Below are positions 1-8,864 of a stretch of 64,000 nt of DNA, one piece after another (position 1 is the first letter of the stretch; each line of letters begins with the position of its first letter). The notes under the pieces are model-generated. The model was not told where the DNA came from and ran no database searches. It worked only from the letters and a program-made list of their open reading frames with translations. This DNA comes from Ignavibacteria bacterium (GTDB taxonomy: Bacteria; Bacteroidota; Ignavibacteria; Ignavibacteriales; Melioribacteraceae), in NCBI GenBank assembly GCA_009773205.1, contig WPAE01000006.1, forward strand, positions 147,311 to 211,310. The letters run 5' to 3'. Both the position numbers and the translations under genes were made by a program.

Positions 1-1
1 A

Positions 2-1525
2 CATGCAAAATCAATTTGTTTGAACTATGGAATAGCAAGAGATTACAACGGAAAATTTAATCTCCGCTTCGATGATACGAATCCCGAAAAAGAAGAACAA
101 GAATACGTTGATTCTATTGTTGAAGATGTAAAATGGCTTGGCGGTGATTTTGGAGATCGCGTGTTTTACGCTTCAGATTACTTTGAGCAAATGTATCAAT
201 GGGCTGTTGAATTAATTAAGAAAGGCAAAGCATATGTTTGCGATTTGAATGCTGAAGAAATACGTGCATCTCGCGGAACTCTAACTGAACAGGGAAAAGA
301 AAGTGCATACAGAAACAGAAGCGTGGAAGAAAATTTAGATTTACTTGAACGTATGCGAAAAGGCGAGTTTGAAAATGGTGCAAAAACATTGCGTGCAAAG
401 ATTGATATGGCTTCTCCAAATTTTAATATGCGCGACCCGATAATGTACCGCATCGTTCATGCAGACCATCACAGACAAGGAAAAGATTGGTGTATTTATC
501 CAACTTACGATTGGGCGCACGGCAATGAAGATTCAATAGAAGGAATCACTCATTCCATTTGCACTTTGGAATTCCAAAATCACCGTCCGCTTTATGATTG
601 GTTTTTAGATTCTCTTGGTGTTTATCATCCACAGCAAATTGAATTTGCAAGACTGAATCTTAGCTACACTGTAATGAGCAAGCGAAAATTGTTGCAGCTT
701 GTAAAAGAAAATTTTGTAGATGGCTGGGATGATCCTAGAATGCCTACAATTTCTGGTTATAGAAGAAGAGGGTACACAGCAGAATCAATCAGAAACTTTG
801 CCGAGATAATTGGCGTAGCAAAGCGCGATGCACTGACAGATATTTCGTTGCTTGAGTTTGCCGTTCGTGATGATCTAAATAAAAATGCTCAGCGGGCTAT
901 GGCTGTGTTAAAACCTATAAAAGTTGTTCTAACAAATTATGAAGGCGAAGAAAATTTAGAAGCTGTTAATAACCCCGAGAACCCGAATGCCGGAATGAGA
1001 TTGGTTCCTTTCAGCAAAGAGTTGTACATTGAAGAAAACGACTTTATGGAAAATCCGCCAAAAGGATTTCATCGTTTAATCCCTGGCGGAGAAGTTAGAC
1101 TTCGTTACGCATACATTATCAAATGTGAAGAAGTAATTAAAGATGATGACGGAAATGTTGTAGAACTTCGCTGTACTTACGATAAAGAAACAAAGAGCGG
1201 CACAGGAACTAGCACTAAGAAAGTTAAAGGAGTAATTCACTGGGTTTCTGCAAAAGATGCCGTTGATGCGGAAGTAAGATTGTACGATAGATTGTTTGTT
1301 GTTGAAAACCCCGGCACAGAAGAAGATTGGCTTAGTAAGATTAATCCACAATCGCTGGAAATAATCAGCAACGCTAAAATTGAACCATTTATTAGGAATG
1401 CAAAACAACAGGACAAATTTCAGTTTGAAAGAATGGGTTATTTCTGCGTTGATACTAAATACACAACGCCGGGAAAATTAGTCTTCAACAGAACAGTAAC
1501 ACTAAAAGATAGTTGGAAAAAGTAA
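2..1525 (+). CDS. glnS: Glutaminyl-tRNA synthetase, 5' partial
   Basis: Class Ic aminoacyl-tRNA synthetase that charges tRNA-Gln with glutamine in the cytosol. The gene runs in from outside the window: the first complete codon encodes the last His of the HIGH-type motif, followed by [19 protein letters not shown] and LRFDDTNP, which match the GlnRS active site. The KMSKS-equivalent is TVMSKRKL (about residue 220 of the visible part). The C-terminal half has the anticodon-binding beta-barrels, including the signature around LHWV-like [21 protein letters not shown]. About 508 residues are visible against about 550 for the family, so only some 40 residues are missing. An in-frame TTG at position 20 is an internal Leu codon, not the start. 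It is convergent with gltX. Having GlnRS as well as GltX suggests direct Gln-tRNA charging. Identification is very secure. Confidence 0.97.
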   Translation, partial: HAKSICLNYGIARDYNGKFNLRFDDTNPEKEEQEYVDSIVEDVKWLGGDFGDRVFYASDYFEQMYQWAVELIKKGKAYVCDLNAEEIRASRGTLTEQGKESAYRNRSVEENLDLLERMRKGEFENGAKTLRAKIDMASPNFNMRDPIMYRIVHADHHRQGKDWCIYPTYDWAHGNEDSIEGITHSICTLEFQNHRPLYDWFLDSLGVYHPQQIEFARLNLSYTVMSKRKLLQLVKENFVDGWDDPRMPTISGYRRRGYTAESIRNFAEIIGVAKRDALTDISLLEFAVRDDLNKNAQRAMAVLKPIKVVLTNYEGEENLEAVNNPENPNAGMRLVPFSKELYIEENDFMENPPKGFHRLIPGGEVRLRYAYIIKCEEVIKDDDGNVVELRCTYDKETKSGTGTSTKKVKGVIHWVSAKDAVDAEVRLYDRLFVVENPGTEEDWLSKINPQSLEIISNAKIEPFIRNAKQQDKFQFERMGYFCVDTKYTTPGKLVFNRTVTLKDSWKK

Positions 1526-1541
1526 TCCTTTTATTTAAGGA

Positions 1542-1617
1542 ATAGAACGCGGATTTATTATGATCAGATATGATTATCATGATAGGTCATAATAATCATA
1601 TCTAATCGGCGTTCTAT
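1542..1617. terminator. Nested dyad between convergent glnS and gltX
   Basis: Outer arms ATAGAACGC (1542-1550) and GCGTTCTAT (1609-1617) are perfectly complementary. Inner arms AGATATGATTAT (1566-1577) and ATAATCATATCT (1592-1603) are also perfect, and a GATT/AATC pair links them. An alternative inner hairpin pairs TATTATGA (1557-1564) with TCATAATA (1587-1594). The dyad lies between the two stop codons and reaches the gltX stop, so it most likely serves as a bidirectional terminator or 3'-end stabiliser. No long T-run follows it, so intrinsic termination is inferred. Confidence 0.6.
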
Positions 1618-3065
1618 CTTAATGTATTTAATGCAGTATTAATTCTATTAATCACTTCGCCTTTTCCTAAGATAAAGAGAAGATCATACATCCCGGGTCC
1701 GGTACTGATGCCAGAAAGTGCTAAGCGCAATGGATGAATTAGTTTTCCAGCGCTTATATTGAGTTCGGAAGCGGCTTGTTTTAATACTGTTTCGTAATCT
1801 TCTTTCGACGGATTATTTAGTTGTGTGAATTTATTTTTTAAGACTACTAATTGTTCTGGAGTTTCTGGCTTCCAATTTTTGAGTCTGCTTGCTTCTTCAT
1901 ATTCTGTCGGCGCTTCAAAGAAATAAGGAGATTTAGTTAAATACTCTTTAACAAAGTTAACCCTCTCTTTCATCGCATCAATAATTTGTAGTAGGTAGCT
2001 GTCGGAATAATTTTCAATTCTCAATTCTGAATTCTCAATTTCAAACTTCAGCAGAGTCAAGAGTTCTTCGTTGGATTTCTTGCGCAAATGTTCAGCATTA
2101 ATCCAATTCAGTTTTTCGAAATCGAAAACTGCGCCGGAATTGTTAACTCTTTCAAGAGAAAAACTTTCTATCAATTCATTCATATAATAAAATTCTTTAT
2201 CATTACCGGCGTTCCAGCCAAGCAGAGCAACAAAATTTACTAGAGCCTCTTTCAAAAAACCTTTTGCACGGTAGTCTTCAACAGCAACATCGCCTTGCCG
2301 CTTGCTAAGTTTTGAACGATCCGGATTGAGAAGAAGTGGAAGATGTGCAAAAATTGGCTTCTCCCAGCCGAAGAAATCGTACAGCAAAACATGCTTAGGC
2401 GTAGATGAAAGCCATTCTTCGCCGCGGATTACGTGGCTAATCTGCATCATATGATCATCAACAACATTTGCCATGTGATAAGTCGGGTACCCATCACTTT
2501 TAATCAAAACTTGATCGTCAACATTGTTGCTCTCAAACTCAACTCTCTTTCTAATTATGTCATCAAAAATAATTTTTTGATTTAGAATTACATTAAGCCT
2601 TACTACATGAGGAATTCCGTTTGCAAGCTTATCTTCAATTTCATTTTTGGAAAGTGAAAGACAATGCTTATCATATTTTGCTTGAGGAAGCTTTTGCGCA
2701 GCTTGTTCTTCCTTAAGAGTTTGAAGTCGTTCCGGAGTGCAAAAACAAAAATAAGCGTGTTCTTTAGCAATTAAATCATCAGCGTACTTTTTGTATATAT
2801 CTAATCTCTGCGATTGCATATAAGGACCAAACTCACCTGCTTTATCCGGTCCTTCATCATAATCTAATCCGCACCATTTTAAGGATTCAATTAAGTTTTC
2901 CACTGCTCCTTCAACGTAACGGTTACGGTCTGTGTCTTCAATACGCAGAATAAATTTGCCATTATTCTTTCTGGCAAAAAGAAAATTGTACAATGCAGTA
3001 CGCAAGCCGCCAACGTGAAGATATCCAGTTGGGCTTGGCGCAAATCGCACGCGTGTTTCGCTCAC
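1614..3065 (-). CDS. gltX: Glutamate-tRNA ligase
   Basis: Class Ic synthetase that charges tRNA-Glu; 483 residues from the chosen start, normal for bacterial GluRS. The N-terminus VSETRVRFAPSPTGYLHVGG holds the HIGH-type motif, RIEDTDRNR is the conserved catalytic-domain motif, and KLSKRQGDV is the KMSKS motif. The zinc-like insert reads CFCTPERL. The open frame extends 13 codons further upstream, but I prefer the GTG at 3065-3063 because a GGAG Shine-Dalgarno lies about 7 nt before it and the protein then begins as in homologues. A TATATTTG -7-like box sits just upstream, and a family A repeat begins beyond that. The C-terminal anticodon-binding region includes a low-complexity stretch ENSELRIENYSDS. 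Confidence 0.97.
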   Translation of the reverse strand: MSETRVRFAPSPTGYLHVGGLRTALYNFLFARKNNGKFILRIEDTDRNRYVEGAVENLIESLKWCGLDYDEGPDKAGEFGPYMQSQRLDIYKKYADDLIAKEHAYFCFCTPERLQTLKEEQAAQKLPQAKYDKHCLSLSKNEIEDKLANGIPHVVRLNVILNQKIIFDDIIRKRVEFESNNVDDQVLIKSDGYPTYHMANVVDDHMMQISHVIRGEEWLSSTPKHVLLYDFFGWEKPIFAHLPLLLNPDRSKLSKRQGDVAVEDYRAKGFLKEALVNFVALLGWNAGNDKEFYYMNELIESFSLERVNNSGAVFDFEKLNWINAEHLRKKSNEELLTLLKFEIENSELRIENYSDSYLLQIIDAMKERVNFVKEYLTKSPYFFEAPTEYEEASRLKNWKPETPEQLVVLKNKFTQLNNPSKEDYETVLKQAASELNISAGKLIHPLRLALSGISTGPGMYDLLFILGKGEVINRINTALNTLR

Positions 3066-3085
3066 AAAATCTCCAAATTTTGGTG

Positions 3086-3093
3086 CAAATATA
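3086..3093 (-). promoter_or_regulatory. Candidate -7 box of gltX
   Basis: TATATTTG on the minus strand fits the Bacteroidetes -7 consensus TAnnTTTG and would give a very short leader before the GTG start. No clear -33 TTTG is present at the expected distance. That position falls inside the family A repeat beginning at 3099, so the repeat may have replaced the original upstream element. Confidence 0.35.
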
Positions 3094-3098
3094 ATAAA

Positions 3099-3195
3099 GG
3101 GCACCTCTAAAAATTAGTTTTATAAAAATTTACCGCAGTGTTCACAAAGAAAACTAAAAAGTTCGCAAAGTATATTGGTATTTTTAAAGGCGCCC
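3099..3195. repeat. Family A palindromic repeat (MITE-like), copy 1
   Basis: A 97-bp element with imperfect terminal inverted repeats GGGCACCTCTAAAAA (left) and TTTTTAAAGGCGCCC (right). The interior holds the 'TTCGCAAAG...ATATTGGTATTTTT' theme shared by other copies in this window at 12546, 50356, 53407 and 58791. It carries no coding capacity and lies between gltX and the pseudokinase gene. Confidence 0.75.
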
Positions 3196-3264
3196 TAAAG
3201 ATGCTGATGGATTTGAGATGCTTGTTGAGAGCAGATAAAAAAAATCCCTCAAAGAGGGAAATTT

Positions 3265-5658
3265 TTAACTAAGTGTGTTCGTGTAATATTTTACTTTGTC
3301 AATAAACTCTTTGCTATCAATTGGCTTTGGAATATAATCGGTAGCGCCAGATTCTATACATTTTTCACGGTCCCCTTTCATAGCGAACGCTGTTAGCGCA
3401 ATTATTGGTGTTTCTTTGTAAGAGGCAATTTCACGAATTTTTTCTGTAGCTTCAAATCCGTTCATAATTGGCATTTGCATATCCATCAGAATCAAATCAA
3501 ATTTTTGATCGCGAGCCATCTTAAAAGCATCTTCACCGTTTTCAACAACAACAATGCTTTCAAAGCCGTTCTTTTTGAGTAGTCGCGTTACAATAATCTG
3601 TGAGTGTTTATAATCTTCGGCTAATAAAATCTTTAACCCGCCTTCACTTTTAATAACTTCAGCAGCAGGAGGAGGAGTTTCGTAGCGGTTTATCATTGCG
3701 TTTATAGTTTCGGCAAGATCTTCAATATTTGTTGAGCGTTTGTCTAATAAATCTTCAAACAAACCTTCAATCTGTTTTAAATCTTCTTGATAATTTTCTT
3801 TACCAGTATAAATTATAATTGGAAGTCTTGCGAAGCGTTTTTCAGATTTTATGAGTTTTATCAATTCAAAACCGTTTGGAGTAGGCATATCCAAATCTAC
3901 AATGGCAAGATCAATATCTTTGTCTTTAATAACTTCCATTACTGCTGCAGAAATATTTATTGCAACCGCATTAAAACCGGCTTGCTCTATAGCTTGCTTT
4001 ACCAAATTTAGAGTTGGTAGATCATCATCAACACAAAGCACGTTTGAATTTTTTCTGAGTTTGTAGCTTGTAAGCACTTCTACCAAATAGTTGTAATTAA
4101 TTGGCTTAATAAAGTACTCAACAGCGCCCATTAAAAATGCTTTTTGCTGTTCGGGTTCAACAGAACACACAATAACCGGAATGTTTTTTGTCTTAGGATG
4201 ATCATGCATTTTTTTTAGCATTTCCAAACCGTTTGCCGTCGGTAATTCAATATCGAGAATTACTGCAAGCAAAGTTTCCTTTTCAATAACGCTGAATGCT
4301 TGAGATTCTGTGCTTACTATAGTAGGATCGTAACCCCATTTGTTAAGATAGTTGCTCAACAATTTAGAGGTTGCGTAATCATCTTCGATAACGAGCACTT
4401 TGTTTTTTGTTGAAGGCTTTGGAAGCTGTGATAGGGTTGATTCGAAATCCGGCATTACTTCTCCACTAATTGTGAAAATGAATGAGTTTCCTTTTTCGTT
4501 TTTACCGGCGGAAATTTCGCCGCCCAGATAGTTTACAAAACTTTTTACTAAAGTAAAACTAAGTCCGGTAATGTTTGTTGCTTTGAACTCGCTTTTGTTA
4601 GCAACTACAAAAGGCTCAAAGAATTCTGATAGCGTATTGGCATCAAGTTGATTACCTGTATCAGATATTTCAAAACGAAGTTTGCTGTCTTTTGAAACAC
4701 TAACTTGAACAGAAATTTCTCCTTGCAAAGTAAGTGTAGTAGAAACAAACAAAAGCATTGAAATTATATACTTGAGTTTTTGTTCATCAAGTTCAACAGG
4801 GCGAAGAAGAGGTTTATCCAATAAAACATTGAAATTAATTTTACGTGTACCTAAACGACTTCTAAAGTTTTCAACAATTTCATTTAACAGTACATTTAAG
4901 TCAACCTGTTTCAGATACTTGGTTAAATTATTCTTATCTATCTTAGCAAGTTCATTAAGATCATTAATATTCAACGAGATGCTTTGTGCGTTTTTTTTAA
5001 TTGAAGAAATATACTCTTGCTGCGATGATGTTGGATTTTCATTTAGTAGATAGGAAAGAAACCCAACTATAGAATTAGCATTGGCTTTTAATTCACGCGC
5101 TGTTTCTTCAACTACGTGGGAAAAACCTACTGATGGTTTATATGAAGTAGATTTGGAAACTTTCCAAGTTGAAATAAGCAAAGAAACAATATGGAGAGAT
5201 CTTTCAAACTGTTCTTGTTCGTTCTTAGTGAAAGCAGATTTTTTGCCGATCTTAACCAAAACTTTTTCTGCTGTAGTAAGCGAAAAGAAACCGCATCCTT
5301 CGTAAGTCATAAAATCTGAAACTTGAATAGTACATTTTGAATCGAAGAAAAGTTTATTGAATTCGTTGCTGTGAATAGCCGTGCACGAATTGCAATAATG
5401 TGTTGAACCGCTCTTAAAATTTTTCTTGGCAGATGCAGATTTTCCGATTACTTCAAGTACTTTGCCATCTTTTAGATCAAATAAAACGAGTGCAGAAAGA
5501 TCAAATTCAATGCATAGGAAATTACATAGTTCGTCTGGAAAGAAAACATCACCTTTCTGGGAGAGGTTTACTAATTCATTTAATTTTTGTATTAACTCAA
5601 ATTTTGCGCCGACCAATATTTTCTCGAATAATTGACAAGATTCTGTTTCTATTATCAC
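3265..5658 (-). CDS. Hybrid pseudo-histidine kinase with three receiver domains
   Basis: A 797-residue cytoplasmic signalling protein. Residues 20-165 form a GAF-like sensor with C89, C92, H96, C109 and C122. Residues 180-245 resemble a DHp helix pair, but the phosphoacceptor His is replaced by Arg (RELKANANSIVGF, R188). Residues 285-400 resemble an HATPase domain, but the N-box Asn is missing (YIISMLLFVS), DTGxG is DTGNQL, and the GLGL lid is TGLSFTL. Three canonical receiver domains follow, with phospho-Asp D469, D588 and D726 and conserved Lys (IKPI, LLDKRS, PKPI). The protein therefore probably cannot autophosphorylate and may collect phosphate from other kinases. The start is GTG at 5658; no strong ribosome site supports it, so the exact N-terminus is uncertain. 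Monocistronic. Confidence 0.85.
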   Translation of the reverse strand: MIIETESCQLFEKILVGAKFELIQKLNELVNLSQKGDVFFPDELCNFLCIEFDLSALVLFDLKDGKVLEVIGKSASAKKNFKSGSTHYCNSCTAIHSNEFNKLFFDSKCTIQVSDFMTYEGCGFFSLTTAEKVLVKIGKKSAFTKNEQEQFERSLHIVSLLISTWKVSKSTSYKPSVGFSHVVEETARELKANANSIVGFLSYLLNENPTSSQQEYISSIKKNAQSISLNINDLNELAKIDKNNLTKYLKQVDLNVLLNEIVENFRSRLGTRKINFNVLLDKPLLRPVELDEQKLKYIISMLLFVSTTLTLQGEISVQVSVSKDSKLRFEISDTGNQLDANTLSEFFEPFVVANKSEFKATNITGLSFTLVKSFVNYLGGEISAGKNEKGNSFIFTISGEVMPDFESTLSQLPKPSTKNKVLVIEDDYATSKLLSNYLNKWGYDPTIVSTESQAFSVIEKETLLAVILDIELPTANGLEMLKKMHDHPKTKNIPVIVCSVEPEQQKAFLMGAVEYFIKPINYNYLVEVLTSYKLRKNSNVLCVDDDLPTLNLVKQAIEQAGFNAVAINISAAVMEVIKDKDIDLAIVDLDMPTPNGFELIKLIKSEKRFARLPIIIYTGKENYQEDLKQIEGLFEDLLDKRSTNIEDLAETINAMINRYETPPPAAEVIKSEGGLKILLAEDYKHSQIIVTRLLKKNGFESIVVVENGEDAFKMARDQKFDLILMDMQMPIMNGFEATEKIREIASYKETPIIALTAFAMKGDREKCIESGATDYIPKPIDSKEFIDKVKYYTNTLS

Positions 5659-5750
5659 AAATAAAAATAAAGATTTTAACTAATAGTTGAAACAATATGA
5701 TTGTGAATTATAGAGTAAGAAAAAGAAAAAAATAATTCTGGTTTATAATA

Positions 5751-5850
5751 GGCATCTCTAAAAATTGTCATTCTAAATCCGCTTTAGCAGATAAAGAATT
5801 TCAGCTTTGTCTATTTGAAAGAAAACGAAGATTCTTCGTCGCTCCGTAAA
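5751..5850. repeat. Family C repeat (GGCATCTCTAAAAA end, 'TTCTTCG' core), copy 1
   Basis: It begins GGCATCTCTAAAAATTGTC, then 'ATTCTAAATCCGCTTTAGCAG' and later 'AAGATTCTTCGTCGCTCCG'. The same order of motifs recurs at 25972-26085. The left end resembles the family A terminus, while the interior differs and contains an imperfect CCGCTTTAGCGG-type hairpin. The boundary on the right is approximate. Confidence 0.6.
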
Positions 5851-5854
5851 GCAA

Positions 5855-5879
5855 AAAAGGGCAACAACGTTGCCCTTTT
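5855..5879 (-). terminator. Intrinsic terminator of clpP
   Basis: A perfect 11-bp stem, AAAAGGGCAAC / GTTGCCCTTTT, with a 3-nt loop. Read on the minus strand it lies 8 nt past the clpP stop and is followed by T residues. Confidence 0.85.
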
Positions 5880-5887
5880 AAGGTAAA

Positions 5888-6553
5888 CTATTTCTTAGTG
5901 TTATTAGTGGGTGTTGCCCGCTGAATCAAAATATTATCTATTAACTTGTATTCCTTTGCTTCTTCGGAAGTCAAATAATAGTCTCTATCACAATCTTTCA
6001 TAATCTGCTCAAAAGGCTTACCAGTTGCTTCTGCTAAAATGTTGTAAAGAGTATCGCGGGTTTTTATCATTTCCTTAGCATGAATTTCGATATCGGTTGT
6101 TTGTCCTTGTAAACCGCCAATCCAAGGCTGATGAATCATAATTTTAGAGTGAGGAAGTGCAGATCTTTTGCCAGATTCTCCGCCAGCTAATAAAACTGCG
6201 CCCATGCTTGCAGCTAACCCAACGCAAATTGTAGAAACTTTCGATTTGATGTAATTCATTGTATCGTAAATTGCAAGTCCAGCAGAAACACTTCCTCCTG
6301 GAGAATTGATGTACAAGTTAATATCTTTTTCCGGGTCTTCAGCTTCTAAGAAAAGCAATTGAGCAATTATTAAACTTGCAACGTGATCATCTACAGCAGT
6401 ACCAAGAAAAATTATTCTTTCGCGTAGAAGACGTGAGAAAATATCCATTCCGCGTTCGCCGCGGCCGGTTTGTTCAATTACATAAGGTACCAACTGATTC
6501 ATAATTTGCGGCTGCTTGAGATATTCTTGGTAACTGCGAATTTTAGTGTTCAT
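5888..6553 (-). CDS. clpP: ATP-dependent Clp protease proteolytic subunit
   Basis: Serine protease subunit that forms the tetradecameric chamber fed by ClpX/ClpA in the cytosol; 221 residues. The catalytic Ser is in [14 protein letters not shown], the His in [12 protein letters not shown], and the Asp in the DCDRDYYLT region. The '[24 protein letters not shown]' region is the typical N-terminal loop and handle (cited in part only). The ATG start overlaps the tig stop by 11 bp and has an AAGGA site 8 nt upstream inside tig, so tig and clpP are translationally coupled, the common tig-clpP pairing. An internal Met (MNQLVPYV) is the start of the mature-like region in some homologues. Confidence 0.97.
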   Translation of the reverse strand: MNTKIRSYQEYLKQPQIMNQLVPYVIEQTGRGERGMDIFSRLLRERIIFLGTAVDDHVASLIIAQLLFLEAEDPEKDINLYINSPGGSVSAGLAIYDTMNYIKSKVSTICVGLAASMGAVLLAGGESGKRSALPHSKIMIHQPWIGGLQGQTTDIEIHAKEMIKTRDTLYNILAEATGKPFEQIMKDCDRDYYLTSEEAKEYKLIDNILIQRATPTNNTKK

Positions 6554-7850
6554 GTTTGTGTCCTTTCTTCACTTTCATTTTTTCAGCGGCATCAATTTCG
6601 GTAATCTTGGCATTATCTATCAAGAACCTAATCACTTTTTCTTCAAGAAGCATTTCTGCGCGGCTAGTATCTTCATAATATTTCATAAGCTTAGCAACAG
6701 TAATGCCTGTTTTTTCAGATTCCTTCTTAGCAAGTTCTTCAAGTTCGCTTTCTTCAACTTTGATGTTTTCTTTTTCAGCTAAAGCTTCCATAATTATCTG
6801 CCACTTAGCATTCCATTCAGCACGAGGTTTTAAGTATTCGGAAACAGCAGCTTCATCGAAATTAGTGGCTTTGTAGCGTTTTGCGTTTTCTCTTTCAGAA
6901 TCAACCATTCTTTTTTGAAGAGTTTTTACGTAGCCTTGTGGTGCAGTAAAATCATTATTCTTCACAACTATATCTAACAAATTGTTGGTAACAATTTCTT
7001 CTGTTTGCTTTGTGTAGTAATCTTCAAAATTCTTAGTAACATATTCTTTCAACTCATCAATGTTAGAAGCTTTATTTCTGGAAATTTTCTTAATGAGTTC
7101 TTCTGTCAATTCCGGTTTTACAACTTTTTCAACTCTTATTAAATCAGCCTGGTATTTAAATTCTTCTTTGTGAAGTTCTTCGCCGCGATAATGTTCATCT
7201 GTGAATACGAAATCAAATTCTTCGCCTACTTTTTTGCCGATTGCGTTTTCTTTAATCTGCGGATTAACTTTTGCATCGCTCAAATCTATCTGAATATTTT
7301 CGCTGCGTGAGCCAACCATTGGCATTCCTTGCTCATCCATTCGCTGTAAATCAACTGTAATTCTGTGCTGGTTATCTGCAACTAGTTCGGTTTCTTCAAA
7401 CTTGCAATGCGGCTTTAGCATAAAATCAATTTCTTTGTCAACATCGGCAGCTTCAAATTTGAATATCGGCTTCTCAACTTCAATTCCCGTATAATCTTTC
7501 AATTCAATTTTAGGCTTTATTTCATATCCAACTTTGAAATAAAGTTTTTCTCCAGGTACAAAGTTGATATCCAGTAATTCGGGCTTACTTATCGGTTTCA
7601 ATCCTTCTTGCTCAACAGCATCCCAAAATTTTTTGGAAGAAATATCTTCGCTTGCTTTGTATTCAATGGCTTCACCGTAAAGCTTTTTAATCATTCCCAT
7701 AGGAGCTTTACCTTTTCTAAAACCATCAATAGTAAGTTTTTTAGCCTCGTCTTTGTATGCTTGCTGAATTTCCGGCAGTATTTCGTCGTAGGATAAGGTT
7801 ACTTCAATTTCTTGTTGATAGCCGCTAGGTTGGGTTACTTGTACTTCCAA
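6543..7850 (-). CDS. tig: Trigger factor chaperone
   Basis: Ribosome-associated chaperone for nascent chains; 435 residues from a TTG start at 7850-7848, close to the family length of about 430. The ribosome-binding signature GFRKGKAP is near residue 40. Residues about 150-245 match the FKBP-like PPIase domain in pattern but with altered active-site residues (for example [13 protein letters not shown]), and the C-terminal half is the helical chaperone domain, ending in a His/Lys-rich tail GHKHEH. The reading frame stays open upstream to 7961, but that extension runs through tRNA-Leu and is not protein. TTG is preferred because AGGA lies 4-5 nt before it and the product then begins [10 protein letters not shown] like homologues. 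It lies downstream of tRNA-Leu and couples to clpP. Confidence 0.93.
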   Translation of the reverse strand: MEVQVTQPSGYQQEIEVTLSYDEILPEIQQAYKDEAKKLTIDGFRKGKAPMGMIKKLYGEAIEYKASEDISSKKFWDAVEQEGLKPISKPELLDINFVPGEKLYFKVGYEIKPKIELKDYTGIEVEKPIFKFEAADVDKEIDFMLKPHCKFEETELVADNQHRITVDLQRMDEQGMPMVGSRSENIQIDLSDAKVNPQIKENAIGKKVGEEFDFVFTDEHYRGEELHKEEFKYQADLIRVEKVVKPELTEELIKKISRNKASNIDELKEYVTKNFEDYYTKQTEEIVTNNLLDIVVKNNDFTAPQGYVKTLQKRMVDSERENAKRYKATNFDEAAVSEYLKPRAEWNAKWQIIMEALAEKENIKVEESELEELAKKESEKTGITVAKLMKYYEDTSRAEMLLEEKVIRFLIDNAKITEIDAAEKMKVKKGHKHEH

Positions 7851-7883
7851 ATGTTCCTCGGTTTTATTCTTATGATGTGATTT

Positions 7884-7967
<84 letters not shown>

Positions 7968-7980
7968 TTTTTTTGGCTCG

Positions 7981-8011
7981 CAAAATTAGTTATGTTTTAT
8001 ATAATATCAAA
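7981..8011 (-). promoter_or_regulatory. Bacteroidetes-type promoter of tRNA-Leu (tig-clpP)
   Basis: On the minus strand TTTG (8011-8008), a 19-nt spacer and TAATTTTG (7988-7981) match TTTG-N19-TAnnTTTG exactly. The expected start site is just ahead of the tRNA 5' end at 7967. tig and clpP have no better promoter of their own nearby, so they may be co-transcribed with the tRNA (inference). Confidence 0.75.
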
Positions 8012-8151
8012 GAATAGCAATAAATAATAAGTGAAAGTTGAAGTGTGAAATAGTGCATTTTTCTTTTGAATCCTAAGTTTTCCAACCTTCTACAAAACTT
8101 CTCAATTTTCAACATTTTAAATAAATTGCCCCTAATTCCATTGCGGACTGA

Positions 8152-8399
8152 TGAATCCTTTTATTATTGAGCAAAATAGAATAGAGTTACTTAATTCACT
8201 GCCAAATTCTTTTGGTATGACTAAGAGCTTTGGCTGTTATTAGCTTTCTATAAAACCCTAATTGAAGCAAATAATCAAATTCTTTTTGATGCTTATGCCG
8301 ATGAATTTCTGGATGAATTCCAGTCAGAGTTAAATCAACCCAAATTTTCCGTTAGGAAAATTTGCCCTTTGGGCCGACAGGCATTAAGTCATTTAGAGT
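8152..8399 (+). pseudogene. Degraded reading frame of unknown origin
   Basis: Two short stretches in different frames look like remains of one gene: MNPFIIEQNRIELLNSLP followed by a stop, then a shifted stretch LIEANNQILFDAYADEF ending at about 8399. I do not recognise the family. It sits in a gene-free stretch (8012-8864) that also holds two perfect hairpins, CAAATTTTCC/GGAAAATTTG (8341-8364) and AAAAAATTCATT/AATGAATTTTTT (8449-8475), and repeat elements. The gene call is tentative. Confidence 0.3.
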
Positions 8400-8551
8400 A
8401 AATAGGTTATGTCGAAATTCTCAATTTTCAACACTATCGGCCTTCGGCAAAAAATTCATTTCTAATGAATTTTTTGGGTCAATATAACACGTTTTATCAA
8501 ACGCCTAAGTTTTCCGAATCATTAATTGAACTCTCTGACAAATTGCATCAA

Positions 8552-8633
8552 GGGCATCTCTAAAAATTAGTATTTCAAAAATTTTAATCCCGCAAAGCGG
8601 GACAAGAAAAAGGAAAGTCCGTAAAGGATATTG
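8552..8633 (+). repeat. Family A repeat, left part, interrupted by family B
   Basis: It begins GGGCATCTCTAAAAATTAG and contains 'AATCCCGCAAAGCGGGA' and 'GTCCGTAAAGGATATTG', as in the full copy at 50356. At GGATATTG the sequence switches directly into a family B terminus, ATGAGCC. The expected right end TTTTTAGAGGTGCC is absent. Confidence 0.6.
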
Positions 8634-8720
8634 ATGAGCCGAATCTAACCCGCCTGCCTCTTTAGACCAAACATGGCGGGCAGGTAAGTCGAAAACTCAT
8701 GGCTTTTGGAGCAGGCTCAT
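8634..8720. repeat. Family B palindromic repeat, copy 1
   Basis: An 87-bp element with ATGAGCC at the left and GGCTCAT at the right. Its interior 'ACCCGCCTGCCTCTTTAG' and 'CATGGCGGGCAGG' is shared with the longer copies at 23286 and 27674. It is inserted in, or joined to, a family A repeat. Confidence 0.7.
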
Positions 8721-8864
8721 TCTCTTCGCTCTATTGGAAAATTTGGTAAGTTATTCGACATTTTGCCTCGGCTAATTATTTGCAAGGCTCTTCTTTGCCT
8801 ATTCCACTAATTATCCTAAATTTATGGAGTACAATTCCATAAATTACTTGTAATTATAAGAATT

